Below the pieces are notes generated by a model. It searched no databases. It had not been told where the DNA came from and was given only the letters and a program-made list of their open reading frames with translations. 64,000 bases of DNA from Sipunculus nudus (lineage: Eukaryota; Annelida; Sipuncula; Golfingiida; Sipunculidae): the NCBI GenBank assembly GCA_026874595.1, contig CM049309.1, positions 21,871,033-21,935,032 of the forward strand, written 5' to 3'. Below, piece after piece: positions 35,727 to 47,682 of the stretch. Within the stretch, counting starts at the first letter, position 1, and every line of letters begins with the position of its first letter. The position numbers and the translations under genes are program-made.

Positions 35727-36204
35727 CACTCTAAGAAAAAAGGGTTCTTGAGGGTTCTTTGAGGGTTCTTTGAAGAACCACAGGGTTGAGTAAAGAACTC
35801 TAGGGTGTTATGAGGCAAAACAGGGTTCTTTAAATAAAGGTGGGTTCTTTGGGATGATTTAGGGTTCTTTGAGAGGCATGAGGGTTCTTTGGAAGTGCTT
35901 CTTGTAAAACAGGGTATATCAAGAAGTGATTCTATAACCTGACAAATTAAACGCTTCCGAGAGACAAGGCGTTCCTTAGAGATACAAAGGAGTCTAAATT
36001 TAAAGGTTGAACTCAAGCATTAAAATAGTTGTATTGATAATTATTAGTGTGGTACGAATACAGGTCTACATGATATTATGATTAAGGAAATTTAAGTTAT
36101 TTTTTTTTCAATTAAATAAGCATGCAGTCACTCTTACTAGAAATTTTCGTCTTGTAAAGTAATTCGTTGCTGAATTAGTTTTGGCCATTAAAGATTGTAT
36201 TGTG

Positions 36205-36262
<58 letters not shown>

Positions 36263-36559
36263 AAGTGTATACTTTTTCAGCAGTGATATACAATCTGAAC
36301 CAAAATTGGTATTTTTGTTATTTTTTTATTATTAATAATCATTATCAATACATTTAAAATGGAAATACGACAGACTCTAGCCAGGGTTACACAACACGGC
36401 AATCACTTGTCTCTCACAATTTTCAGCATTTCTGTGCGATTGGCGTGTAGTGTAAACAGCATTTTTCAGCTGCATTCATGTAAAAACGAGGCGACGACTC
36501 TCACTTGCATTGCTTAATCGTAAATTGATACGCTTTCGCGCCAATCTTACAAGTGCCCG

Positions 36560-36675
36560 GTATTTAGAACAGTGTGCTGACCAGTGCCGACCAGTGGAGA
36601 CAGATCAAGGTTCAGCTGAAGTACTGTACAGACTGCAAGCCAGTAACATCACACACAGACAGTGAAGACTACAAG
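36560..36675 (+). other. Probable 5' UTR exon of the outer-transposon gene
   Basis: A GC-balanced stretch ends in the consensus donor CTACAAG|GTAAGT at 36675/36676 and contains no ATG-led frame. Its start is not defined. The next acceptor (TTTTTTTTCAG at 37668) has the usual pyrimidine tract. Together they fit a non-coding first exon spliced to the exon that holds the start codon. Confidence 0.5.
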
Positions 36676-38169
36676 GTAAGTTTTTGAATGTATTATTTTA
36701 CCCACTGAATATTTGTTTACTCTATCTGGAAAGAAATGCTATATATCATCTACATGAGTTATAACACTTAATTGAGCTTTAAAGTTGCAAGTTATATATC
36801 GGGATGCATCGCTGTAAGAAAAATGCGCATTATATGTTTTTAACGATATTCAATCAGTTTTGATTATTTGTAATACAGATGTTATATTATATCATTTGAG
36901 TGTACAGTGTACTTGTATACAGTGCATGGATAATATACAGGACTTGTATATTTATAATGGGTATATACACAGCTTGTGTCAGCACTATAGTATCGTGGAT
37001 GTCTTACTGTACCCCAGGCAAGTTTCCAACATGGCCCGGGTATAGATTCCCTTTTGACAGTGTAAATATCAAACCTCTCCAATACGTCGTTTGTAGGCCA
37101 ATGTTTGTGTGAAGTTTATATTTGCATATATTTGTTTGCGCAATTATGTTAATATGTTTGTGCATATATATACATATATATATATATGTATAATATATAT
37201 ATGTATATAAATATATATGTGTGTGTGCGTGTATGTGTCCTGTGTACGTAAGAGGGTCTATAACTGATGTTCTATTATACTATTATGGTTAGGGGAAGTA
37301 CGTTTTAAAATGTGTTGCTTTATAAAGGTCAGTTGATATCGATGGTAATACCAGATGTAGGTTGCAATGTGTACACCATGCACATGTTGAATGATAAATG
37401 AGTAGCCATTAGGTGGCCATCGGCCCATCAGTGGGAGCTGGTCACAGCATGGGGTATACACGTTAGTCTTACAGTGCCTGAGTGCTAGGCTGTATAGATA
37501 CGTCCGATTGTGAAATCACAGAAACAGTCACTGGTCACGCGGTGCCCTGAAAGGCAAAACACTGGGCTTCAGCATGCTCACTTTTTCACTGTTTTGGGGT
37601 CATACTGTATATCAAACACCAAACATGTTATTCTTGTAATCCTAACTTCAGTTGTTATTTTTTTTCAGGTTTGAAGAATAATGCTGCACTGTAAAAGCTG
37701 AGGACATGTTTCGCGTTTTAATGAGAAACACCAGCTTGTCCCACTTTTCGAAACATGTCTTTCGTGTTTTGCCGTTTCACACTGATTTAGCCGTTTCAAA
37801 TATGTGTAAAACATGGTTCGGATTTAAAACATGTTTTAAAAAGATGACTTCCATATAAAACATGTTTCACCAAAACATGTCTCAAAGAGAAACAGGTTCA
37901 GACACCAAAAGATTGAGACATGTTTCTTGTAACATGTTTTAAAAGTCAAACATGTCATCTTTAAACGTGTCTTGAGACGCGTTTCAGACATCTCGGTTTT
38001 AAAACACCAGGGACTTGAAACATGTCATTGTCTCGTTTTTCGAAACACCAAAAAGACGTTTTAAAAGGTGACGTGTCTTAAGACGTGTTTCAGACGTCTC
38101 GGTTTTAAAACACCTGTGGCTTGAAACATGCAGTTGTCTCACCCTCGAGAACACGCTTTAAAAGCTAAA

Positions 38170-41100
38170 ACTCATGGTAAAATTATTGTTTATTCATGCA
38201 AGTTAACGCTGCGTGATAATGTGTTTGCAGGATCTATAAATATACATTTACCATCATACGTAATTATGTAAATCATCATATAAACAAAAGTAGAAGCCAT
38301 TATATTTATTGTGTGGCTTGTATATGCCTAACAGAAGTACATGCATGGATACATAAACTCAATGAACAAACTAACAGAATTCCCTCCAGAATAACATTTC
38401 TGATTTTCTCAAAACTAAATTATAATATTGGTAAGTTATTGAGCCCACAATAAAGCAAATATAGTGATTACTGATGCATCATAAGAATTAAACATTTTAC
38501 CTCAAAGTATTACATGGAAATAATATTTTTTTAAAGTGTGATATGGATGTAAATTAAACATATGTTTTAGTTGCTTCTTGCAAGGATGAAAATCTTAATA
38601 AATAGTCACATAACAAATGAAAATCATCCCTTTTTACTGAATGTCCATAACAGTTACAAAAATGGTAAAACGTTTATCTACCTTTGACTAACTCTATTAA
38701 TGAAAACATATAAAAGAAAAGATATACAGATAACTTTAAGATAAAGTGTATCAATTTATCTATTGTAAAGACCGTCCTATGAAAGAAATCTTGAAACTGA
38801 ACTACTCTGATTTTATGAAGTTGAAATTAGCATAAAATAACATACCCTTTGCATCAAAAAACTTGCTTCATGACTACAAACAAACTTATCAAACCAGAAT
38901 GTAATGCCTGATATACACCATACATTCATCTTAAAGACTCCATGAATCTTTTTAAAGACATGCCTTAATTGTGGTTAGTTAAATCACTATAACAGTATAA
39001 AGACTAAAATATCAACTTGTTTTTATACTATAATTAATCCAAACTGTGCCCACAGTTTCTATAACACTACACATCAGGACAAAGTTATTCCATATCAATC
39101 ACTTCTGTGTAACCTCGAAGTACTTTTTACATCTGAATGCATCTGAACTGTTGGCCATACATTCACTTTAACACAGTACTTTCAGGATGCAAAAGATAAA
39201 ACACTAGTCAGCATATAACAAGGGATGTATTTTAACTGATGTATAAACTTATGTAAACAGCATCCACATGCTTTCAAGGTGCAAATGAAAAAACATCAGC
39301 AAAGAACACTGAATTTATTTCAAGTCTCTTTTTATTTGACCTGTCGACTGTATATAAAAAAAGTAGTACTTCCAGGGAGAAAATGAATCAAGGGACCTAT
39401 GAGTCAAGGCGCTCAGCTGAAGTTTGAAATTTTAGCAAATGCAAAACATGATGATTTCTATTGTAATGTTTTTCATATATATAAGCATAAGAATAGCTAA
39501 GAGAAAATGGCCCTCCTACTTGGTCATGGTAAAGTTCTAAATATATGATTGCAAAACTAATACTCCGGCAAGACTGTCATGAAGGAAAACAGTAAAAGAT
39601 TTGGGATACTTTGATGCATAAGAAAACAGTTTACAGATGGACAGGCGATTGGACAAAATGGACTGATAAAATTATTTCAGTTTCACTGGAATTCAGTTTA
39701 TATTAAACCCTATTTTTTCAGCATATTCACTATTTCCATTCATAGTTTTTATCAGATTAATTTTTTTAATTGACAAGTTTCTAAATTTGTAATAAAAAGG
39801 ATCTAAAAATATAAGTTAAAATATCAGAATTGTAAGTTGCATTATTATTTATCCAGAGTTAAGCTCACATCAGGTCATATTATGCACACATATTTTATTA
39901 ATTTTAAATCACATATGTTCAAACTGAATTTAAAGAAAATATGCAATAACATGGCACCTTCAAGATTATTCCTTGAATCACAATTTACAAGTTTTGTACA
40001 TAGGAGTTTTCAGTACAAGTTTAATTTTATTCATTGAAATAAAAGGTTCAGTAAAGTTGATTAAATAAAAACACCTTTTTAAATTAAGTATACACACTGT
40101 TGGTTGAATGAGGGACAAACAATATCATGCTAATTACTGTCTTAGCTATAATTTAATTATTACTGGAATTAATATCCAATTTCACACCAAGTGAAATTTT
40201 TCTCTTCTAAAGTAAGGAATTTCTTATCTGATGAACATCCACACTTTTATAGCAATTCACCACTTTGTGAACACAATTAAATGTATACTTTAATCATTGT
40301 AACCAGGGTGGTACAATACAAAATCTAAAATGTAGTATAGCCTAGAATACAGATGAAAACAATACAGAAAATTATAACATTCATCTAGCTAATGCACCAT
40401 CTGGTGGGGGGTGGGGGTGGTTCAGGGCAGAGAAGAAGCCTGCAAAGAGGGGAAACTGGCCAAGCTGAGCCAAGGCAAGCTGCCTTGAGTGGGTTACATA
40501 ACACAGGTGAAGGCTGTACTTGGTGGGCTTGATGTAAACAACACTTGACATGGTGTATAAAAGCTACTCTTTTCAATTCATTACTTTGAAATATCAGATT
40601 TTAATAAATTAAATTATGTATATGCTGTGAAAATTAAATCAACAGGGCTTACATGGGAAATTTGTGCCATGGCCAAAATTTAAGGTATTGATTTTTTATT
40701 TATGCTAATAACTTTAAAAAATTGCAAAATTTAGATGTTCTTTTGGTAAACAATTGGACCTTGATTAAATAAAGTTATATCTCTGAAAAAAAAGTATCTA
40801 GCTTCAGCAATTCTTATGTTAAGTGAGTAAATATATTTCCTGATTTTTTTAAAAGTGCATTATGTTTTGGCCCATAACTTCAATAAATTAAGTAATACTG
40901 AACCAATTTTTGGTTTGAACGCAGGAAATGTATGGAATTAAAAATATGCATATTAAATATGATGTAAAACAGATCAGTGGTTTTTATATTAGGCAGTCTT
41001 GAAGTGTAACAATAGGTTTTTAATGGAAAACATAGGTATTTCTTTAATACCTCAAAGGAACAAAGTCCTAATGACCCAATTTTTGGCATGGTAGGAGATT

Positions 41101-41800
41101 TTTGGGACATCTAACTGTATGCAAAATTTTGGATTTGTAGCTCCAATAGTTTCAAAACGTGCCCTGTTAATGGATGGATGGACAAACGACGGACAAAGGA
41201 CCATGACTATAGCTCAGATTACTTATAGTCAGCTGAGCTAAAAAAGTGTAAAACTTAAATTTTTCTGTTCAAAGGAAGCATTACTGATTTATTAATATAA
41301 AAATTGGATACTTTTCAAGAGTCGTTTTTACCAGCAGCTGTTAGTTTTTCATTGATTTACTATAAATCACTATGCTCATACCAAAATAAAACATCGATAT
41401 AACTGACTAACTTTACAAAATATGAAAAACAAAAGTTTTAATATGCTTAAATAATGTAAAGTGTTTAACATCAATAGAAAATCCTGAACTACTCCTCATA
41501 ACTTTCAAATACCAGAAATCATGCCCTGATCAATATAAAATTGCAATTTCAGCACTGCTGCAAACTACTTATAACACAGGTTTTTATCACACTGTAATCT
41601 AAGCATCAGGTATTATAGGGTAGAGTCAATGAGTTGTAATGAAGTGATTTGAGCAGAGCAACAAACTGCTTATAACCTGTAGACTTGTCCTTCATGGGAA
41701 CTTCTTCTTCAAGGCAGTTTTCTTGAAGCGAATTCAACATTTGCATGTTGGGTAGTGGATATGTGAGGTTAAGGATGTAATACCATCCAAGAAAAAGAAA
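38170..41800. other. Inner-transposon interior without recognisable genes
   Basis: AT-rich sequence with ORFs at 39837-40037, 40385-40576 and 40880-41110, none with a recognisable domain. A GC-richer patch at 40395-40530 has no coding signal. Near 41160-41225 the words TGGATGGATGGACAAACGAC and GACTATAGCTCAGATTA belong to a common interspersed-repeat style. No splice-linked exons were identified. Confidence 0.4.
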
Positions 41801-41806
41801 GCATAT

Positions 41807-41953
41807 CTACGACACACATCCTTCCTTGATCAGATTGATCTGTTTTCCATCTCCCAAAATGACGCTTGATCTGACCTCTCCTTTATCAACAATAAAAACT
41901 GAACTCGGTTCCTCACTGGTAACTGATGTCAGAGAGTTTTGTGATACTTCCTC
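41807..41953 (-). CDS. Last exon of inner-transposon gene (unknown protein)
   Basis: A minus-strand exon follows a T-rich acceptor (TTTTTTTTTTCAG at 41954) and codes for 48 residues up to TAG at 41807. It begins EEVSQNSLTSVTSEEPSSVF and ends KQINLIKEGCVS. The composition (acidic, Ser-rich, then a VDKGEVRSSVILGDG stretch) looks like protein rather than random translation. The phase does not fit exon 1 directly (exon 1 ends in phase 1; this frame needs phase 0), so another exon probably lies between them or one border is wrong. No domain was recognised. Confidence 0.4.
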   Translation of the reverse strand, partial: EEVSQNSLTSVTSEEPSSVFIVDKGEVRSSVILGDGKQINLIKEGCVS

Positions 41954-42234
41954 CTGAAAAAAAAAACAAAAAACTGTGAATGCAACAAGCAACAGTAGTC
42001 ACTTTCTGAGTCACCTGGGCTATACTTTTGGCCCTTTCTGTGTCAATCATCTGTTAAAAGGGCATACACCTGATTAATACAATATTAGGCATAGCATAAT
42101 CAAACTTGGAAATAGAATTCTATATTTTGCTGATCACAAATTTTCAGGAAGTGTTTGCATACATAATATGATGTCTGTAAACCAACATCTCAGGAATTGC
42201 TGCATTTATGAGCACCTAATTGTATCAGCCAAAA

Positions 42235-43207
42235 CAGAGTTTTGTGGATACTATGTTTTCAATCAGATGTCGCTGCCGTTTGACCGATCAGGCTAAATAT
42301 TTTGCACAAATGTAGCCTTTGGATATCTTTATAACATATACTAAAAATGGTGGTGCCACCTGCAACAATTTAGCATAGCGTCCATCTGTTCGTCTGCCTT
42401 GGGATAAAATCACTCATATCTCTGCATTGGTTTGACTTATTCATCTGAAATTTTGCATGTGTATTCATCCTGGACAGCTTTCTTGATTTTATGACAGGTG
42501 GCGCCACCTACATTCATATTTACCCTGCAGACATCATAGCTCATATCTCGGTAACTGTTTGACCTACTGGGCCAAAATTTGCAAGTGTACAGACCTCACA
42601 TAGCTCTTTATCATAGTCAAAACTGGTGGCTCCACCTGCAACCAATTTTGCACAGCGTCCATCTGTTCATCTGCCTTGGGATAAAATCACTCATATCTCG
42701 GCAGTGGTTGACATATCTGCCTAAAATTTTGCATGTTTATACATCTATGATGGCATTTCTCGATTTTTTGGCAGGTGGCACAACCTACAAACACATTTTG
42801 GCTGCAGACATCTATGCTGATATCTCAGGACTGGTTTGACATATCTCCCTAACAATTTGCATATTTATAGATCTTACATAGCTCTTAATCGTACACAAAA
42901 TTGGTGGTTCCACCTGCCACTACTTTTGCTCAGCGTCTTTCTGTTTGTCTGCTGTGTGATAAAATCACTTACAAGTAGTGGTTTTACTTATCTGCCTAAA
43001 ATTTTGCATATGTATAACTTGGACAGCTCTCTGGATTTTGTGGTAGGTGGCGCAACCTACATACACATTTCAGCTGCAGACTTCCATGCTAATATGCGAC
43101 ACACCGCACTCTATTTCCCCTTGCCACTCAACCCATGCATCACTTCACCCGTCCGACTCTGATTTCGGCAGACACATTTAGTTGCTTGTCAACTACCTGT
43201 ATTCTAG
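42235..43207 (+). mobile_element. Helitron-like non-autonomous repeat, family A copy 2
   Basis: It starts near AGAGTTTTGTGGATACTATG and repeats its internal modules (TTTGCACAGCGTCCATCTGT, TCATATCTC, AAAATTTGCA) several times. It ends with a hairpin AGTTG-CTTGT-CAACT, nine bases, then CTAG (43204-43207) followed by T. This 3' structure is the Helitron signature. It lies within the inner transposon, adding a third level of nesting. The ORFs at 42579-43162 are shadows. Confidence 0.6.
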
Positions 43208-43214
43208 TTTTAAA

Positions 43215-45000
43215 GAATATTGATCATTTGAACAACATAGTGCCACCTAGGTAAACCTTTCTTTCTGTGAGCTGAGGCTGAAAGGGGCCCTTCTAAGAGT
43301 CTGAACAACTGTAACCAATCACTCTGTTCCAAAATTAGGACTCAAGTATCCAAGGTTTAAAAGTATATCTGCTTATCACTGCAAATCTGAGATCAGTCTT
43401 TAATTATTTATTACTGTAGTGCTCTATAGCCAGAGCAGGCTTTGTTTTGGCTAATATGATGAGAGACTTGCTAACAAAATAAAAAATACAAGAACAAATT
43501 ACATATTACATGTATACATACTAAAGATTCATAGAAATATCACCAAGTCCAATATATACATGATTTGCATTGTTGAAAAGCTACCTGTTTAGAACTTCAT
43601 ACTGTGTTCAGAACCATGAGTACTCGATTGAGACTCGGTAAAGCCAACAGAGTACATTAGTACCCACTACTACCTATTTAACCCTCCTGTTATCCGTAAT
43701 GGTATATTTTACTCCCAGATTTAAACCACTTTGTGGAAGTGCCACTTATGCATGCCTACAGCTGAAATGGTAATTTCAAGTTAACAATTTTATTTCATTG
43801 GTATTTATTACCATGTTCTATTTAAAAAGAACATTACACCCCCTGAGTCTCTTGATTCTTCAAATGCAGCCTAGTATCATGGCTCATGGGCATTGTGTAT
43901 GATCTAGTGTAACTCCCAATGTGTTTATGCAAAGAAGAATTGATCTCACGAGTCTTTTCTGTTTTCAGGCATAAAATCTATAAATTTTGGATTTGTTCAT
44001 TCCACACATGCATTTTGCATTTTGATCAGATATAGCAACAAAAGATAGGCCTTTGGTTTACTAATGACAAAGTAGAAGAAATGATTGGGCTAGTCAAGGA
44101 GGAGTGTTTATATTTTATACTGGCCCAACAGAGCAATGGAAAGTTTGCAATAAATATATGAAAGAAGACAACAATGAACCCAAAGATTTTAAGTTATAAT
44201 TATAATGTATTAAACAGTAAAGTTAAATGGAATTGCTAGAATTCAAATGACATAATGCAAATACAGATCTCTAATCAACTGAAAAGGCAATGAAAGTCTA
44301 GCACCCCCCCCCCCCCCATACAATAAAAAACTGAATAGTCTTATAGACTTATAGTCAACTGAGTTAAACAGCTAGATATAGGGTAATCAGAATTAGCACA
44401 GGTAAATGCAAAAAACATATAATACAACTTGCAGATTTTAGGAATTTTATCACTTCCTTCTTTCTTTTTCTTCCTCTGTGGGAAACACGTGCTTCTGAAA
44501 TTTAACTGGACTCCTGATCTAGAGATTGCAGGTTTGAATCCTACTTAGGATGACTTCTTGTATTCATTGATATTTCATGTTAGTATAAATGGTATGATTG
44601 CAGGGATCATGATGTCTGGTAATATACAAGGGATTTAAATACATGAAAACAAACAACAAATTTCTTTAATTTTAACGTTCCAAAATGTAAACAAGATGCT
44701 GAACACTGTCAAAAGTAGGCCTACTGTGCAGCAGTTTCATGTGCTGTCCGCTAGATAAATCAAATTTCGAGTGAATACACAAGCGCCACAACTTGGTGCG
44801 GGGGGGGGGGGGGGGGGGGAGTGGTCCTAAATCTATTGATGTGTTCACCACTTTTAAACAAATACCTGTGCACCATATAAAGTAGCAAATTAGGTAATGT
44901 AATAAATATATTTTTTAACAATGTGCTCACATGTTGTGAACACATTTCAAGTACTCATATGAACCATATTTAAATATAAATCACGATAATTAAATACTGA
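43215..45000. other. Inner-transposon interior, no gene recognised
   Basis: AT-rich sequence with two homopolymer tracts (C-run near 44305, G-run near 44802). One or more exons joining 45115-45007 to 41953-41807 may lie here, but none could be picked out by eye. Confidence 0.35.
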
Positions 45001-45006
45001 GCCTAC

Positions 45007-45115
45007 CTTTCAACCGCATCTCAATCGCAGATTGCACGGCTCCGGCAAATTTCGTTCTTGCCCACTGACACACAGTATCGATGGTTGAATCAGACGTAAT
45101 TTCGGTTTCTTCCAT
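45007..45115 (-). CDS. First coding exon of inner-transposon gene (unknown protein)
   Basis: A minus-strand ATG at 45115-45113 opens 36 codons, beginning MEETEITSDSTIDTVCQWAR and ending IEMRLK, followed by the donor AAAG|GTAGGC at 45006. It lies about 320 bp inside the right terminus of the inner element, directly downstream of the subterminal palindromes. This is where a transposon's gene would start. No stop interrupts the exon. No domain was recognised; the helical, mixed-charge sequence could be the start of a DNA-binding or adaptor protein, but that is only inference. Confidence 0.45.
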
Positions 45116-46209
45116 GACTTTGTGAGGCAGCAGAACATTAAAAAACAGTTGCAGCGTTCCGTCAGAACATTTTTTTCCTTCCGAGACTTCTCCCGCCCGT
45201 TATTGAAAAGGACAAATATAACGCCCGTTGTGACTTATGTCGCACCAGAATACGCTTGTAAAACACGTTTGAGACGTGTGTACTTCTTGTAAACACGTTT
45301 CTGGTGTTTCGATCACGGAAAATTTGCATGAGCTGAGTTCCAGGTGTTTTGAAACATGTCTATTTGTCAAACGTGTTTCTATATGAAACACCACCATGGA
45401 TTTTAAAACACTTGCGAAACGGCACTTTTTAGAGTGTGCAATATCAACGATCCAGGGTCTTTGTGGGGAACATGAAGACCACCTGTTCCTCCATAAAAAG
45501 GTAATTATTTTGTTACTTTGTTTTAAATAAGAAATATAAATATAACTGACTTCATGGGGCAGAGGTACAGTGAAACAGGCCTCTTTACATTTGAAATTTA
45601 GCTATCAATCCATTCATCTATCTATCTATCTATTGTTTGTGGGGATATTTTCCTCTATTTTGGTACACCTAACTTTCTGCAATAATGAGCTAGAAAAGCA
45701 GGTTTTGTCCGTCTTTATAATGCAAAAAATAATTACTCAGGGCCGCTAACACTGGGACTGTTTTAACATATACGTTTAATATACAAATAACAAAATTAAG
45801 GCAAATAGACTTACTTTTTCTGTAACCTATAGACAACATTAGGGTTACTTCAAAATACTCTAAATATAATGGCTGCTTTTATTTATATTGGAATGTGTAA
45901 CAATCTGCATTTTCTGTTACAGGAAGAAACGTCGCAATACCAATACTAAAGTCACTGGTGGTCAGGATGTACTCCATGATGACAAGTTGCACGTGGTGGC
46001 AGTAGCTGTAATCTCACCTGTGATGACGGCTCCGTATACGTTGGGGATTGCCCTTGTGATGGCGGCCTATTGGGCGTATGGGTTTCAGTACCCGAAGTCA
46101 CTGAGAAAGACTTTTTCTTTTTTAGAGGAGTTTGATTTTGGACTTAAAAGTTCTATGGCTGTGCCTATATCTGTTGTGAGGCTGCACACAGAGCTAATAC
46201 ATTAATGGA

Positions 46210-46839
46210 CCTATTACCTATAGTGGGTTGCCGATTAGTCGATTAAATCGATGATTGGTCGTTTTCTTTCAAAATCGATTGCATTTTTTCACAAACGATT
46301 AAAAATGATTATGCAAGCACATGCAAAGAATATAATCCTGTTAGACATATACAAACACAGGGTAATGAACAGCATTAAAATTGAACCTTACATTTATTGC
46401 CAGCTTCAAGTTGACCTTGGGTGCGGATGGATTGATGGTTTCTAATGAAAGATGCTCTTTTTTTATCCTGACATTTATGGGTTGGATATACACATGGAGT
46501 ATGACTGTAAGTCAGAAAAATAATTGCTACTAGCCAATATAATAAGCTAAAACTGAAAAGAAATCCTTTTTCAAATATACTATATATATAGTATTACACC
46601 CAGAGATGCAGCATATATTGCTTTAATATGATGATGATACCACCTAACGTGATGACAGTAATATAAAATTCTTCCAGTAAAAGTTTCACCACATATAGAA
46701 TATACATATTTGTGTTTTTTAACAATATGTAGCAGATTTCAAAATAATTTTAATTTAATGACATTCAAAGACAAGCATGACATTTTAGAAACAATCAGGT
46801 TTGAAATTTTGATCTTTATTCCTTACAGGATCTTAGAGG

Positions 46840-46915
<76 letters not shown>

Positions 46916-47290
46916 TTATATGAATAGATAATTGTGGGACATTGATTGATTTATTCATAAATATGTTTCTTTTCATCTTTAATATATATATATATATATA
47001 GAAAGAAAAAGAGATAATAAATGGTATGATTACCTCTTATATTATGTACATGTATATTAAGGGTAATGTTACCTGTTTTGTATAGAGGCATACTTGTGCT
47101 TCAATATATATTATTTTTAATATTTAAATAAATGCAAATAAATATATTATTTATGTATATTATAGTATTTGTATTTATTTTTTTAATCAGGTAGTCTGGA
47201 CCCCATATCAGTATAAGATATTGTTTATCAATATGAACTCAGTATAAATATGAAATCAGTATGAACAATTTTTGTAATCAGCAATAAAGG
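46210..47290. other. 3' part of outer transposon; (TA)n at 46841-46914
   Basis: Directly after the stop codon comes the ATCGAT-rich dispersed repeat (about 46225-46450), then AT-rich sequence and a long TA tract. No further exons were recognised before the subterminal palindromes at 47300. Confidence 0.5.
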
Positions 47291-47682
47291 GGGGGGGGGG
47301 TATCTAAAGAACCCTAAAGGTGCCCTAAAGCTTTATAAGGTTCTTTAATGAACCCTACGATCAAGATAATATAAAGTTGTTTAAACAACCCTGAAGGAGT
47401 TTTAAAGAACCCTATCATAGGGATCTATTAAAGAACCCTTGAGGTGTTTTAAAGAACCCTATCAAAGGGTTTAACTAAAGAACCCTAAGGGTGTTTTAAA
47501 GAACCCTATCATAGGGTTCTTTGAAAGAACCCTATCATAGGGTTCTTTAAAGAACCAAATAGGGTTCCATATTTGTGACAACGTAAAGAACCCTATTGAG
47601 TTCTTTGAAGCACCTTTCGTTCTTAGAGTGTACCAATAAAATATATTAGCCTTGAATCCACCCCTAATCCTCTCAATGGATG

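Larger units (their letters stand above)
37685..45438 (-). mobile_element. Inner DNA transposon, 7.75 kb, TG duplication, CACTGTAAAAG termini
   Basis: The left end CACTGTAAAAGC starts at 37687. The right end on the opposite strand, CACTCTAAAAAGTGCC, starts at 45436. TG flanks both sides. Long subterminal arrays of AAACATGTTT/GAAACATGTTTC-type palindromes fill 37707-38165 and 45255-45420. The ends resemble those of the outer element (CACT(C/G)TAARA), and both use a 2-bp duplication, so the two belong to one group with different binding-site repeats. Exons on the minus strand at 45115 and 41953 suggest it is read right to left. Confidence 0.75.
37669..46205 (+). pseudogene. Outer-transposon gene, about 116 residues, broken by the inner transposon
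   Basis: An acceptor at 37668 opens an exon containing ATG CTG at 37681-37686. The inner transposon then intervenes. The exon resumes at 45439 and ends at the donor AAAAAG|GTAATT (45500). The last exon starts at 45923 after TTACAG and ends with TAA at 46203-46205. Removing the insert and one TG copy leaves an open frame whose phase matches the last exon. The C-terminal part has DDKLHVVAVAVISPVMTAPY, a hydrophobic segment, then YPKSLRKTFSFLEEF and PISVVRLHTEL. A YPK...TF.FL motif near the C-terminus is, from memory, found in uncharacterised transposon-borne proteins of fish and invertebrates. Function is unknown. An alternative frame through the middle exon (GEHEDHLFLHKK) is open but needs a different acceptor. 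Confidence 0.5.
35725..47632 (+). mobile_element. Outer DNA transposon, 11.9 kb, TA duplication, CACTCTAAGAA termini
   Basis: Terminal inverted repeats CACTCTAAGAAAAAAGGG (from 35727) and, on the opposite strand, CACTCTAAGAACGAAAGG (from 47630) are flanked by TA at 35725-35726 and 47631-47632. Behind each end lies an array of palindromic GGGTTCTTTGAAGAACC-like words (35738-35900, 47300-47620), probably binding sites for the element's own protein. The empty-site sequence in repeat unit C confirms the insertion. It carries a small gene (exons near 36590, 37669 and 45923) and is itself interrupted by the inner element. The superfamily is not assigned; the 2-bp duplication and ends do not match a classical transposon I can name with confidence. 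Confidence 0.85.

Noticed and set aside
42579-43162. ORFs with repeated 'YLPKILH' words
   Set aside because: They are translations of the repeated modules of the family A Helitron-like element.
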